From Polyangiaceae bacterium UTPRO1 (GTDB taxonomy: Bacteria; Desulfobacterota; Binatia; UTPRO1): DNA of 64,000 nt. The DNA is taken from positions 36,747 through 100,746 of the forward strand of contig MWST01000003.1 of assembly GCA_002050235.1 (NCBI GenBank), written 5' to 3'. Below, piece by piece: positions 29,113-36,261 of this stretch; the first letter of the stretch is position 1, and the number at the start of each line of letters is the position of its first letter. The notes under the pieces are model-generated. The model was not told the DNA's origin. It did not search any database and worked only from the letters and a program-made list of their open reading frames with translations. The translations under genes and the position numbers were made by a program.

Positions 29113-30520
29113 CGCGCGTCGCCGTCGCCGTGGCGCGCGGATACTGCTCGAGCTTCGCGGTCACGTGATCGCGGATCCACTTGCCGTCCCACCATTCGAC
29201 GGGGTCGACGTGGACCCCGTAGAGCATGACGCTGAAGTGCAGATGATCGCCGCCGGCGAGCCCGGTCTCGCCCGTCCGGCCGATGGTGTCGCCGCGCTGC
29301 ACCTCCTGTCCCGGCGTCACCGTACTCGCGCTCAAGTGGCCGTAGAGCGAGAAGATGCCGAGACCGTGGTCGATGATCACGGCATTGCCGTAGATGCCGA
29401 GGTAGTCGGCGAAGACCACCGTGCCGGTGCTGGCGGCGACCACCGGCGCCTGGCGCAGCGACGCGAGGTCGTAACCGAGGTGCGTCTGGGTGTCGATGAT
29501 GGCGCCATCGTGGCGATATGAGCGGCGGTCGCCGAAGCCGGCGAGCGGCGCGCTGTTCGGCTGGCGGAGGAAGGCGCCGTCCCACCGGGGCTTTGCCGCC
29601 GACGTCCGCGTGACCTCCTTGATCCGCGCCTCGCTGTTCTGCCGCACGGTGCGATTCACGTAGAGGTAGCCGGCGACGAGGTCCGGCTGTGTCGGCAGGC
29701 GGCTGGCGTCGAGAATCTCGGGAACCTTGCGCGCGAGGAAAGGGTCGTCGATGTCGAGCGTCCGGTTGGCGAACGCGCGCGGCTTGACGACCGCGTGGAA
29801 CGGCACTTCGCGACGGTTGCCGGCGGTATCTTCGGCTATGGCCTTCACCGCGGTCTTGGCGTCGAGGTCTTGCGGCACTGCGAAGAACGCGACGTGGATC
29901 GCCGGGTCGGCGAAGAGTCCGGCGGTGCCGGGAAAGAAGTAGCGGTCCACCGCGACCCCGCTGCGGAGCGCGTCGGGCGCGGTCTTGTAGAGCATGAAAT
30001 CGAGGCCGCCGAGCTTCAGGTAATGCTGCGGCGAGAGCACTTCGATCGTCGGCGGCGTCAAGTCGATCGCGAACGGCGCTTCGAGCAGCGCCGAGTCGCG
30101 GCGGAACCAGCGCAACCAGGAGTAGTCGCCGGCGAAGACGCGCAGCGTCGCCGAGCCTTCGCCGAGCGCGCCGCCGAGGGCGGCGAGCGGCGCGCTGATC
30201 GCCGTTTCGTGGAGGCCGCTGCCGCGCCAGGTCTCGGCGGGGTAGCGCGCGCTCGCGAGCACGGTGGTGGTGCCGTTGCGTTCGATCTCGATGCGGCTCC
30301 ACGCCAGTCCGGTGCCGACGTCGCGCAGGGTCACGTCGATCGTGCTGTCGCGGCCGAGCGCGGTGATGGGATGCGCGAGCTCGGCGACCGGACGCCGGGG
30401 TTCGAGCTTCACCCAGCCGACGTAGGCGATCAGTGCGGCGAGCGCGAGCGCGACGCCGAGGACCGGCCAGCGACCCGCTCCGCTCGCGCGCCGACCACGC
30501 TGTCGCGCTTGCCGTGCCAT
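29105..30520 (-). CDS. Membrane-anchored M23 (LytM-type) peptidase
   Basis: A protein of 471 residues. A basic N-terminus precedes one membrane helix (VLGVALALAALIAYVGWVKL, about residues 18-38), then a large periplasmic region of beta-rich modules. The C-terminal peptidase domain has THLGYDLASL (first His/Asp pair, about 347-353), VFADYLGIYGNAVIIDHGLGIFSLYGHLS, and GDHLHFSVML (H-x-H, about 424-428). These are the zinc ligands of M23, so it may cut peptidoglycan cross-links or act as a regulator of other hydrolases. ATG 30520 is preferred over a longer frame from 30562. It overlaps the following unknown gene by 8 bases. Confidence 0.9.
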   Translation of the reverse strand: MARQARQRGRRASGAGRWPVLGVALALAALIAYVGWVKLEPRRPVAELAHPITALGRDSTIDVTLRDVGTGLAWSRIEIERNGTTTVLASARYPAETWRGSGLHETAISAPLAALGGALGEGSATLRVFAGDYSWLRWFRRDSALLEAPFAIDLTPPTIEVLSPQHYLKLGGLDFMLYKTAPDALRSGVAVDRYFFPGTAGLFADPAIHVAFFAVPQDLDAKTAVKAIAEDTAGNRREVPFHAVVKPRAFANRTLDIDDPFLARKVPEILDASRLPTQPDLVAGYLYVNRTVRQNSEARIKEVTRTSAAKPRWDGAFLRQPNSAPLAGFGDRRSYRHDGAIIDTQTHLGYDLASLRQAPVVAASTGTVVFADYLGIYGNAVIIDHGLGIFSLYGHLSASTVTPGQEVQRGDTIGRTGETGLAGGDHLHFSVMLYGVHVDPVEWWDGKWIRDHVTAKLEQYPRATATATRDE

Positions 30521-30558
30521 CGACCCGCGCGCGACCTTACGAGCCGGTCGGAGGGGTG

Positions 30559-31179
30559 TCAATCTTGGTGCGCGCGCAGCGCGGTGACGAGGTCGAGCAG
30601 GCTCGCGGTGATCCGCTGCGTGGCGCCCCAGATCACGCGACCCTGATGGCGATACGAGGTGACGGCGACCGCGCGGCCGTCGATCGTCCAGGTTTCGGTG
30701 ACGCTCGTCGCCGGATCGTCGAGCACGCGCAGCGGCAGCGCGAAGGCGTCGTGGACTTCGTGCGGGTCCAGGCGCAGGGCGTAGGGATGCGGAATGCAGG
30801 CCACGAACGGCGTGATGCGGAAGCTCGAGCTGAACGTGTGGATGGGATCGAGGGCGCCGAGCACGTCGATGTCGGCGGCGCGCAGGCCGACCTCCTCCTC
30901 GGCCTCGCGGAGCGCCGTCGCGAGGAGCGACGGATCGCGCTCGGGGGCGTGGCGGCCGCCGGGAAACGCAACTTGTCCGGCATGCGTCGGCAGCGCCGCG
31001 CTGCGCGTCGTGTAGAGGAGGTGCAGATCACCGTCCACGTCGAAGAGCGGCACCAGCACGGCCGCCGGCACGGCGGTCGGCGGGTGCGGATCGAGGTGTA
31101 CGGACGTCGTCGCGGCGGCTGCGTCGGACCGCGTTTCGGCGAGCGCCGTTCGCAGGGCCGAGAGGATGGCGCGGGTCAT
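30559..31179 (-). CDS. NUDIX hydrolase, CoA-pyrophosphatase (NudL) type, second copy
   Basis: A protein of 206 residues. HAGQVAFPGGR followed by the helix ATALREAEEEVGL is a textbook NudL/UPF0035 signature. The tail IWGATQRITASLLDLV matches the usual W-G-x-T ending. Predicted action is cleavage of CoA or related nucleotides. It shares the family of the 16784-17386 gene, but its NUDIX box is closer to consensus. The start is taken at ATG 31179; a GTG at 31194 would add five residues. It is divergent from thiI, with about 55 bases between, and lies 38 bases upstream of the M23 peptidase gene on the same strand. Confidence 0.9.
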   Translation of the reverse strand: MTRAILSALRTALAETRSDAAAATTSVHLDPHPPTAVPAAVLVPLFDVDGDLHLLYTTRSAALPTHAGQVAFPGGRHAPERDPSLLATALREAEEEVGLRAADIDVLGALDPIHTFSSSFRITPFVACIPHPYALRLDPHEVHDAFALPLRVLDDPATSVTETWTIDGRAVAVTSYRHQGRVIWGATQRITASLLDLVTALRAHQD

Positions 31180-31234
31180 CGGTTCGGATACCACGGCGGT
31201 TCGCCGGCCCGGAAGCGCGTGCTATGGGCGGCGG

Positions 31235-32446
31235 ATGGCTTGCGTCGTCGTGCGCTATCACGAGATCGCGTTGAAGGGCGGCAATCGACCGCGCTTCGTC
31301 CGCCGCCTGATCGCCAACCTGCGCGACGCGACCACCGGTCTTGGCGTGCTCGGCGCCGATAGCCGGCAGGGGCGGATCGTGCTGCGGCTCGCACCGGCGG
31401 CTCCCGTCGACCGCGTGTGCGACCGCGTCGCCCACACCTTCGGAGTCGCCAACTACTCGGTCGCCGTCGAGCTGCCGGCCGATCTCGACGCCATCCGCGC
31501 CGCCGTCCTCGACTGCGCGCGCGCCGAGCCGTTCACGACGTTCGCCATCCGTACCCGCCGCGCCGACAAGTCGTTTCCCTTGACGTCGCCGCAGCTCGGC
31601 GCGCTCCTCGGGGCCGCGGTCGCGGCCGAGGTCGGCGGGCGCGTCGACCTCGACGCCCCCGAGCTGCCGATAACGGTCGAGATCCTGCCGCGTGCGGCCT
31701 ACGTGTCCGGGGGCAAGCGCCCCGGCCCGGGCGGCTTGCCGGTCACGGTGAGCGGCCGCGTCACTTGCCTCATGTCGGGCGGCATCGACTCGCCGGTCGC
31801 CGCCCACCGCATGATGCAGCGCGGGTGCCGCGTCGACTTCGTGCACTTCAGCGGCGTGCCGTACACGAGCCGCGCCAGCATCGACAAGGCGCGCGACCTG
31901 GTCGAGCACCTGACGCGCTGGCAGCTCCGCTCCGAGCTTACGGTGGTGCCGTTCGGCGAGATCCAGAGCGAGATCGTAGCCAGGGTCCCGCGCAGCCACC
32001 GGGTGGTGCTCTATCGCCGCATGATGCTGCGCATCGCCGCGGCGCTCGGCCGGCGCGGCGCGCGCGCGCTGGTGACCGGCGAGAGCCTCGGGCAGGTGTC
32101 GTCGCAGACGCTCGAGAACATGCAGGCGGTCGCGGCGGCGACGCCGGCGCTCGTGCTACGCCCGCTCGTCGGCATGGACAAGAACGAGATCATCCAACAG
32201 GCGGTTCGCATCGGCACTTTCGCGACGTCGATCCTGCCGGACCAGGATTGCTGCTCGCTCTTCACGCCCGCGCACCCGACGACGCGGGCGACGGTCGCCG
32301 AGGCGGAGGCGGCGGAGCGCCAGCTCGACCTGTCGGCGCTGGTCGCGCGCGGCGTCGCCGCGGCGACCCGCGAGCGCTTCGTCTTTCCGCCGGAGCTCGC
32401 CGTCGCGGCTGCCGGGCCGGCGGCGCCGCTCACGGTCCGGGGCTGA
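31235..32446 (+). CDS. thiI: tRNA 4-thiouridine synthase ThiI (without rhodanese domain)
   Basis: A protein of 403 residues. The N-terminal ferredoxin-like and THUMP domains open with VVRYHEIALKGGNRPRFV and include HTFGVANYSVAVEL. The PP-loop SGGIDSPVA begins at S181 and binds ATP to adenylate U8 of tRNA. VTGESLGQVSSQTLENM and RPLVGMDKNEIIQQAVRIGTF are ThiI signatures, and CCSLFTPAHPTT carries the conserved disulfide-side cysteine. The rhodanese domain of the E. coli protein is absent, so sulfur must come from another carrier, as in many bacteria. The final 17 bases overlap the convergent ABC transporter gene. Confidence 0.95.
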   Translation: MACVVVRYHEIALKGGNRPRFVRRLIANLRDATTGLGVLGADSRQGRIVLRLAPAAPVDRVCDRVAHTFGVANYSVAVELPADLDAIRAAVLDCARAEPFTTFAIRTRRADKSFPLTSPQLGALLGAAVAAEVGGRVDLDAPELPITVEILPRAAYVSGGKRPGPGGLPVTVSGRVTCLMSGGIDSPVAAHRMMQRGCRVDFVHFSGVPYTSRASIDKARDLVEHLTRWQLRSELTVVPFGEIQSEIVARVPRSHRVVLYRRMMLRIAAALGRRGARALVTGESLGQVSSQTLENMQAVAAATPALVLRPLVGMDKNEIIQQAVRIGTFATSILPDQDCCSLFTPAHPTTRATVAEAEAAERQLDLSALVARGVAAATRERFVFPPELAVAAAGPAAPLTVRG

Positions 32447-34001
32447 CCGCCGGCGCGACGAGGCGGGCGACGAAGGCCTGCGCCACCGCGGCCGGAGTAG
32501 CGCCGTCCTCGTCGACCGCGGCGTTCAGGCGCCGCATGGCGTCGGGTCCAATGGCGCCGGTGAGCGCCCGCAGGGCGCGGACGACGTCGGGGTGCTCGCG
32601 CACGAGGCGAGCGCCGGCGAGCAGGACGGCGTCGTACGGCGGGATCACGCGGCGGTCGTCGGCAAGGATGGTGAGGCCGAGCGCGGCGATCCTGCCGTCG
32701 GTCGAGAAGGCGCTGATGACGTCGACCTGGGCGCCGGCGACGGCGGCGTACATGAGCGAGGCGTCCATGCTGCGGCGCTCGCGGAAATGGAGTCCATAGG
32801 CGGCGGTGAGCGCGCTCCACTCGGGCCGGCCGAAGAACTCGTAGTCGCCGGCGATGACGAGGTCGGGGGCGCGCGCTGCGAGCTCGCTGATCGTCGTCAC
32901 ACCGAGCCGGCGGGCGGCCGCGGCGCGCATCGCCAGGGCGTAGGCGTTCTCGAAGCCGAGCGGTGCGACGAGGGTGATGCCGTAGGCGGCGGCGAGGCGG
33001 CGGCGCACCTCGGCCAGGACGACCGCCGGATCGTGCGGGACGTCGGTGCGCTTCAGGATCGTCGTCCAGATCGTGCCGGTATAGTCGACGTAGAGGTCGA
33101 GCGCTCCGGCGGCGAGGGCGTCGAAGGCCACGGTCGAGCCGAGCGAGGCGACGATGCGCGTCGGGTGCGAGGTGGCGCGGGCGATCGTGTCGGCGACGAT
33201 CTCGCTCAACACGTATTGCTCGGTGAAGGTCTTGGCGCCGATCGTGATCGGCGGCTCGCCGTTTCCGAAGCGGTGCGCGACGGCGTGCGCGGCGGTCGCG
33301 AGCGCGATCCCGCCGAGGCCGGCGAGCGCCGCTGCGGCCAGTCCCCGCCGGCGCCGGCGTACGCCGACCTCCAGCGCGTGTACGAGCGCATCGAGGACGA
33401 GCGCCAGCCCGGCAGCGGCGACGCAGCCGGTCAGGACGGCCGTCGGGTTGCGGGTCTGGAGGCCGCTGAAGATGTAGTCGCCGAGGCTCGGAGCCCCGAC
33501 CGGCGTCGCCAAGGTAGCGATTCCGACCACCCAGACGGTCGCAGTGCGGACGCCGGCGACGATCACCGGCCACGCGAGCGGCAGCTCGACCAGCCGCAGG
33601 CGCTCTCCGTCGGTCATGCCGACACCGAGCGCCGCCTCGACGAGCGCCGGATCGACGCCGCGGATCCCGGTCACCGTGCCCCGCAGTACGGGCAGCACGC
33701 CGTAGAGCGTCAGCCCGAGGAGCGCGGGCAGATAGCCGATGCTCGGGACAGCGATGCCGAGGAAACGATGCGCCGGCGCGGCGAGCGCTGCGAGCGCCGG
33801 CACCATGGCGGCGAGCAGCGCCAGGCTCGGGATCGTCTGGACGGCGCCGGCGACCGCGAGGGCCGCGGACTCGGCACGCGGCCGCCGCGTCGCCCAGACG
33901 CCGAGCGGGACGCTGATCGCGACGGCGATCGCGAGGGCGGCGAGCGCCAGCTCCAAGTGCGCGGCGAGGCGATCCGGCAGGAGCGCGAGCTGCTCGCTCA
34001 C
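32430..34001 (-). CDS. Quaternary-amine ABC transporter: permease fused to substrate-binding domain (OpuC/ProW-ProX type)
   Basis: A protein of 523 residues. Residues 1-235 are an OpuCB/ProW-like permease with about six helices and the EAA-loop stretch GVDPALVEAALGVGMTDGERLRLVELPLAWPVIVAGVRTATV. After a helix that can anchor the next domain (LAAAALAGLGGIALATAAHA) comes a periplasmic binding domain. Its signatures are ITIGAKTFTEQYVLSEIVADTI, LYVDYTGTIWTTIL, GFENAYALAMRAAAARRLG and ISAFSTDGRIAALGLTILADDRRVIPPYDAVLL, typical of glycine betaine/choline/carnitine binders. It starts with GTG in a GTGA overlap with the ATPase gene, completing a two-gene importer likely for osmoprotectants. The exact ligand is inferred. 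Confidence 0.93.
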   Translation of the reverse strand: MSEQLALLPDRLAAHLELALAALAIAVAISVPLGVWATRRPRAESAALAVAGAVQTIPSLALLAAMVPALAALAAPAHRFLGIAVPSIGYLPALLGLTLYGVLPVLRGTVTGIRGVDPALVEAALGVGMTDGERLRLVELPLAWPVIVAGVRTATVWVVGIATLATPVGAPSLGDYIFSGLQTRNPTAVLTGCVAAAGLALVLDALVHALEVGVRRRRRGLAAAALAGLGGIALATAAHAVAHRFGNGEPPITIGAKTFTEQYVLSEIVADTIARATSHPTRIVASLGSTVAFDALAAGALDLYVDYTGTIWTTILKRTDVPHDPAVVLAEVRRRLAAAYGITLVAPLGFENAYALAMRAAAARRLGVTTISELAARAPDLVIAGDYEFFGRPEWSALTAAYGLHFRERRSMDASLMYAAVAGAQVDVISAFSTDGRIAALGLTILADDRRVIPPYDAVLLAGARLVREHPDVVRALRALTGAIGPDAMRRLNAAVDEDGATPAAVAQAFVARLVAPAVSPGP

Positions 34002-34768
34002 GCGACCGGGTGCGGGCGGAGGGCGGCCTCGAGCTCGGCGAGGCCGCGCAGTGGGGTTGCGAGCAGCGTCCGGACGTATTCGGTCGCCGGCTGCGCCAGG
34101 AGCACCGCCGGCGTATCGAGCTGCTCCAGGCGCCCGCCGTTCAGGACGGCGATGCGATCGGCGATCGCGAGAGCCTCCAGGATGTCGTGGGTCACGAAGA
34201 TCGCGGCGAGGTCGAGTCGGCGCGCGAGCGCGACGAACGATCGTTGCAGCCGCGCGCGCGTCAGCGGATCGAGGGCGCCGAACGGCTCGTCGAGGAGGAG
34301 CACGCTCGGGCTCGCGGCGAGCGCGCGCGCGACCCCGACGCGCTGCTGCTGACCGCCCGAGAGCGACGCCGGCGGGCGATCGCGGAACCGCGCCGGCTCG
34401 AGCTCGACGAGATCGAGGAGCTCGTCGATGCGCGCCGCCATGCGCGCCGCGGGCCAGCCGAGGAGCCGCGGCGTGATGCCGACGTTCTCTCCGACCGTCA
34501 TGTGCGGGAAGAGCCCGACCCTCTGGAAACAGTATCCGATCCGGCGGCGCAGCACGTGCGCAGGGAGTGCGGCGACGTCGACACCCTCGAGCTCGACCCT
34601 GCCGCCGTCGGGCTCGATCAGTCGGTTCACCATCTTGAGCGTCGTCGTCTTGCCCGAGCCGGAGCCGCCGAGGAGCACGAGGCGCTCGCCGCGCGCCACC
34701 GCGAGCGAGAGCCTGTCGACGACCGTAGTGTCGCCGAAGCGCTTGCGCAGCGCGATCAGCCGCAGCAC
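33998..34768 (-). CDS. ABC transporter ATP-binding subunit, OpuCA/ProV type
   Basis: A protein of 256 residues from a GTG start. Walker A is GGSGSGKTT (about 34-42), the Q-loop FQRVGLFPHMTVGENV, the ABC signature LSGGQQQRVGVARALA, Walker B VLLLDEPFGALDPLTR and the switch histidine VTHD. The D-loop and the AIADRIAVLNGGRLEQLDTPAVLLAQPATEYVRTLL end fit quaternary-amine importers. No C-terminal CBS pair is present, so the osmosensing module of some OpuA/OpuCA proteins is missing. It works with the fused permease/binding protein that follows. Confidence 0.95.
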   Translation of the reverse strand: MLRLIALRKRFGDTTVVDRLSLAVARGERLVLLGGSGSGKTTTLKMVNRLIEPDGGRVELEGVDVAALPAHVLRRRIGYCFQRVGLFPHMTVGENVGITPRLLGWPAARMAARIDELLDLVELEPARFRDRPPASLSGGQQQRVGVARALAASPSVLLLDEPFGALDPLTRARLQRSFVALARRLDLAAIFVTHDILEALAIADRIAVLNGGRLEQLDTPAVLLAQPATEYVRTLLATPLRGLAELEAALRPHPVA

Positions 34769-34772
34769 GAGA

Positions 34773-35612
34773 TCAGGCCGGCGGCAGCGCGGCGAGGAAC
34801 GGCTCGACGGCGGCGAGGAACCCGCCCGGGTTGTCGCCCATGACCGAATGACCGGCGCCGGGTACGGTGCGCACCTCGGCGCCGACGATGCCCGCGAAGC
34901 GCGCCGCGACCTCCGGAGCCAGGATGTCGCTCTCGCCGCCGCGTACGATCAGGACCGGGCAGCGGATTCCGGCAGCGCGCGTCCAGAGGTCGTCCATGTC
35001 GACGGCGATCCGCGCGGGATCGCGCAGCGCCGGATCGTACTTCCACGTCCACCGCCCGCCCGGGGTCCGTTTCAGGTTGTGACGCAGGCGTTCGCGGATA
35101 TTGGCGAGCGAGCGGCGCGGGTTGAAGGCGTGGGCACGGGCGACGAAATCGTCGAACGTATCCAACTCGTCGGTCGCGGCGACGAAGCTGCGGATGTTGT
35201 CGACGCCGCCGCGTTGCACCTCGGGCGCGATGTCGACGACGACGAGCGCGCGCACGAGATCGGGACGGCGGGCGGTGAGCGTCAGCGCGACGAGTCCGCC
35301 CATCGAGAGTGCGACGACGACCGTCGGCGTGCAGAGTGAGGTTTCGATGAAGCGTTCGACGTCGCGACTCTGGGTCGCGAGCCGATAGTCGCCGTCGGGC
35401 GCCCAGCTCGAATCGCCGTGGCCGCGCTGGTCGAGCGCGCGCACATGATGGCTGCGCGCGAGCTTCGGCGCCACCTCGTCCCAGCTGTGAGCCGTCTGCG
35501 TGATGCCGTGCAGGCAGAGGAGAGGCGGATGCCCGGCGGTGCCCCAGTCGAGGTAGTGCAGCGCGAGATCGTCGATGACGGTGGTCGCGTCGGTCGGCGC
35601 GGTCATGGGCAT
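34773..35612 (-). CDS. Alpha/beta hydrolase
   Basis: A protein of 279 residues with the alpha/beta-hydrolase fold. The oxyanion region is LLCLHGITQTAHSWDEVAPKLA, the nucleophile elbow ALSMGGLVAL with Ser, the acid in LIVRGGESDILAP and the histidine in VPGAGHSVMGDNPGGF. The DQRGHGDSSWAPDGDYRLATQSRDVERFIE stretch is common in esterases and C-C bond hydrolases. The substrate is unknown. It begins at ATG 35612 (or 35606), 8 bases after the DUF721 stop, and ends 4 bases before the ABC ATPase start, so it is read with both. Confidence 0.9.
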   Translation of the reverse strand: MPMTAPTDATTVIDDLALHYLDWGTAGHPPLLCLHGITQTAHSWDEVAPKLARSHHVRALDQRGHGDSSWAPDGDYRLATQSRDVERFIETSLCTPTVVVALSMGGLVALTLTARRPDLVRALVVVDIAPEVQRGGVDNIRSFVAATDELDTFDDFVARAHAFNPRRSLANIRERLRHNLKRTPGGRWTWKYDPALRDPARIAVDMDDLWTRAAGIRCPVLIVRGGESDILAPEVAARFAGIVGAEVRTVPGAGHSVMGDNPGGFLAAVEPFLAALPPA

Positions 35613-35620
35613 CTCGGGCG

Positions 35621-36094
35621 TCAACGGGCGCGCGCGCGGCGGCGCCAGGCTTCGAGCACGCCGGTGAAGCTGGCGCGGAGTCCGGCCGGCAAGGCATCGA
35701 GATCGACCACGGCCGGCGGTGGCGGACACGCCGGCGGGGAACGGTGCGGCACGGCGGTCGCTGCGGTGCGGCCTTCGGTCAGGACGAGGAAGAGATCGTC
35801 GACGAGCGGCTGCGGCAGGCGCTCGTTGAGCGCGGCGACGATGGAGCGCTTGAGCAGGTTCAGCTCCTGCATCCAGGGAGTGCTCGACACCGCGACGACG
35901 AGCGTCCGGCCGCGAAACCGCACCGGCTCGGCGCGGCGGGCAATGGCCGCTCCCACCGCGTCGCCCCAGACCCGCCACACGGCGCCGGCGCCGGGGAGGC
36001 CGAGGACGCGGTCGAGGCAGGTGTCGAGCACGGCGTCGAGCGCGATCGGTTCACGGCGGCGGTGCACGCGCCGGTCCTTAGCCTGCGTGCGCAC
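35621..36094 (-). CDS. DUF721 (DciA-like) protein
   Basis: A protein of 157 residues from a GTG start. The DUF721 domain covers about residues 16-95: [75 protein letters not shown]. The W-x-x-E-L segment and the strand before it are diagnostic. In many bacteria DciA-type proteins help load the replicative helicase; the fit here rests on the domain only. The C-terminal 60 residues are Pro/Arg-rich. It heads a minus-strand run with the hydrolase and ABC genes and is divergent from nrdJ. Confidence 0.82.
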   Translation of the reverse strand: MRTQAKDRRVHRRREPIALDAVLDTCLDRVLGLPGAGAVWRVWGDAVGAAIARRAEPVRFRGRTLVVAVSSTPWMQELNLLKRSIVAALNERLPQPLVDDLFLVLTEGRTAATAVPHRSPPACPPPPAVVDLDALPAGLRASFTGVLEAWRRRARAR

Positions 36095-36129
36095 CGGGAG
36101 AAAGCTTTATCGACTGCATCTTTTTTTTC

Positions 36130-36157
36130 TTGACAGCACGTCCATTCCTTGTGTACT
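36130..36157 (+). promoter_or_regulatory. Sigma-70-type promoter for nrdJ
   Basis: TTGACA (36130-36135), 16 bases, then TGTACT (36152-36157). It follows a T-rich tract (36119-36129) in a locally AT-rich gap between DUF721 and nrdJ. The leader would be about 100 bases. I saw no cobalamin riboswitch core in it, although the enzyme needs B12. Confidence 0.5.
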
Positions 36158-36261
36158 GACGCCGCCTGCCATACAACATCTTGATGCTTCGCAGGGTCGC
36201 CAAAAGTTCTCGAACGGTGCGCTCCGATGCCGGCGGAGCTCCAACACGCGAGGGTGGGGTC

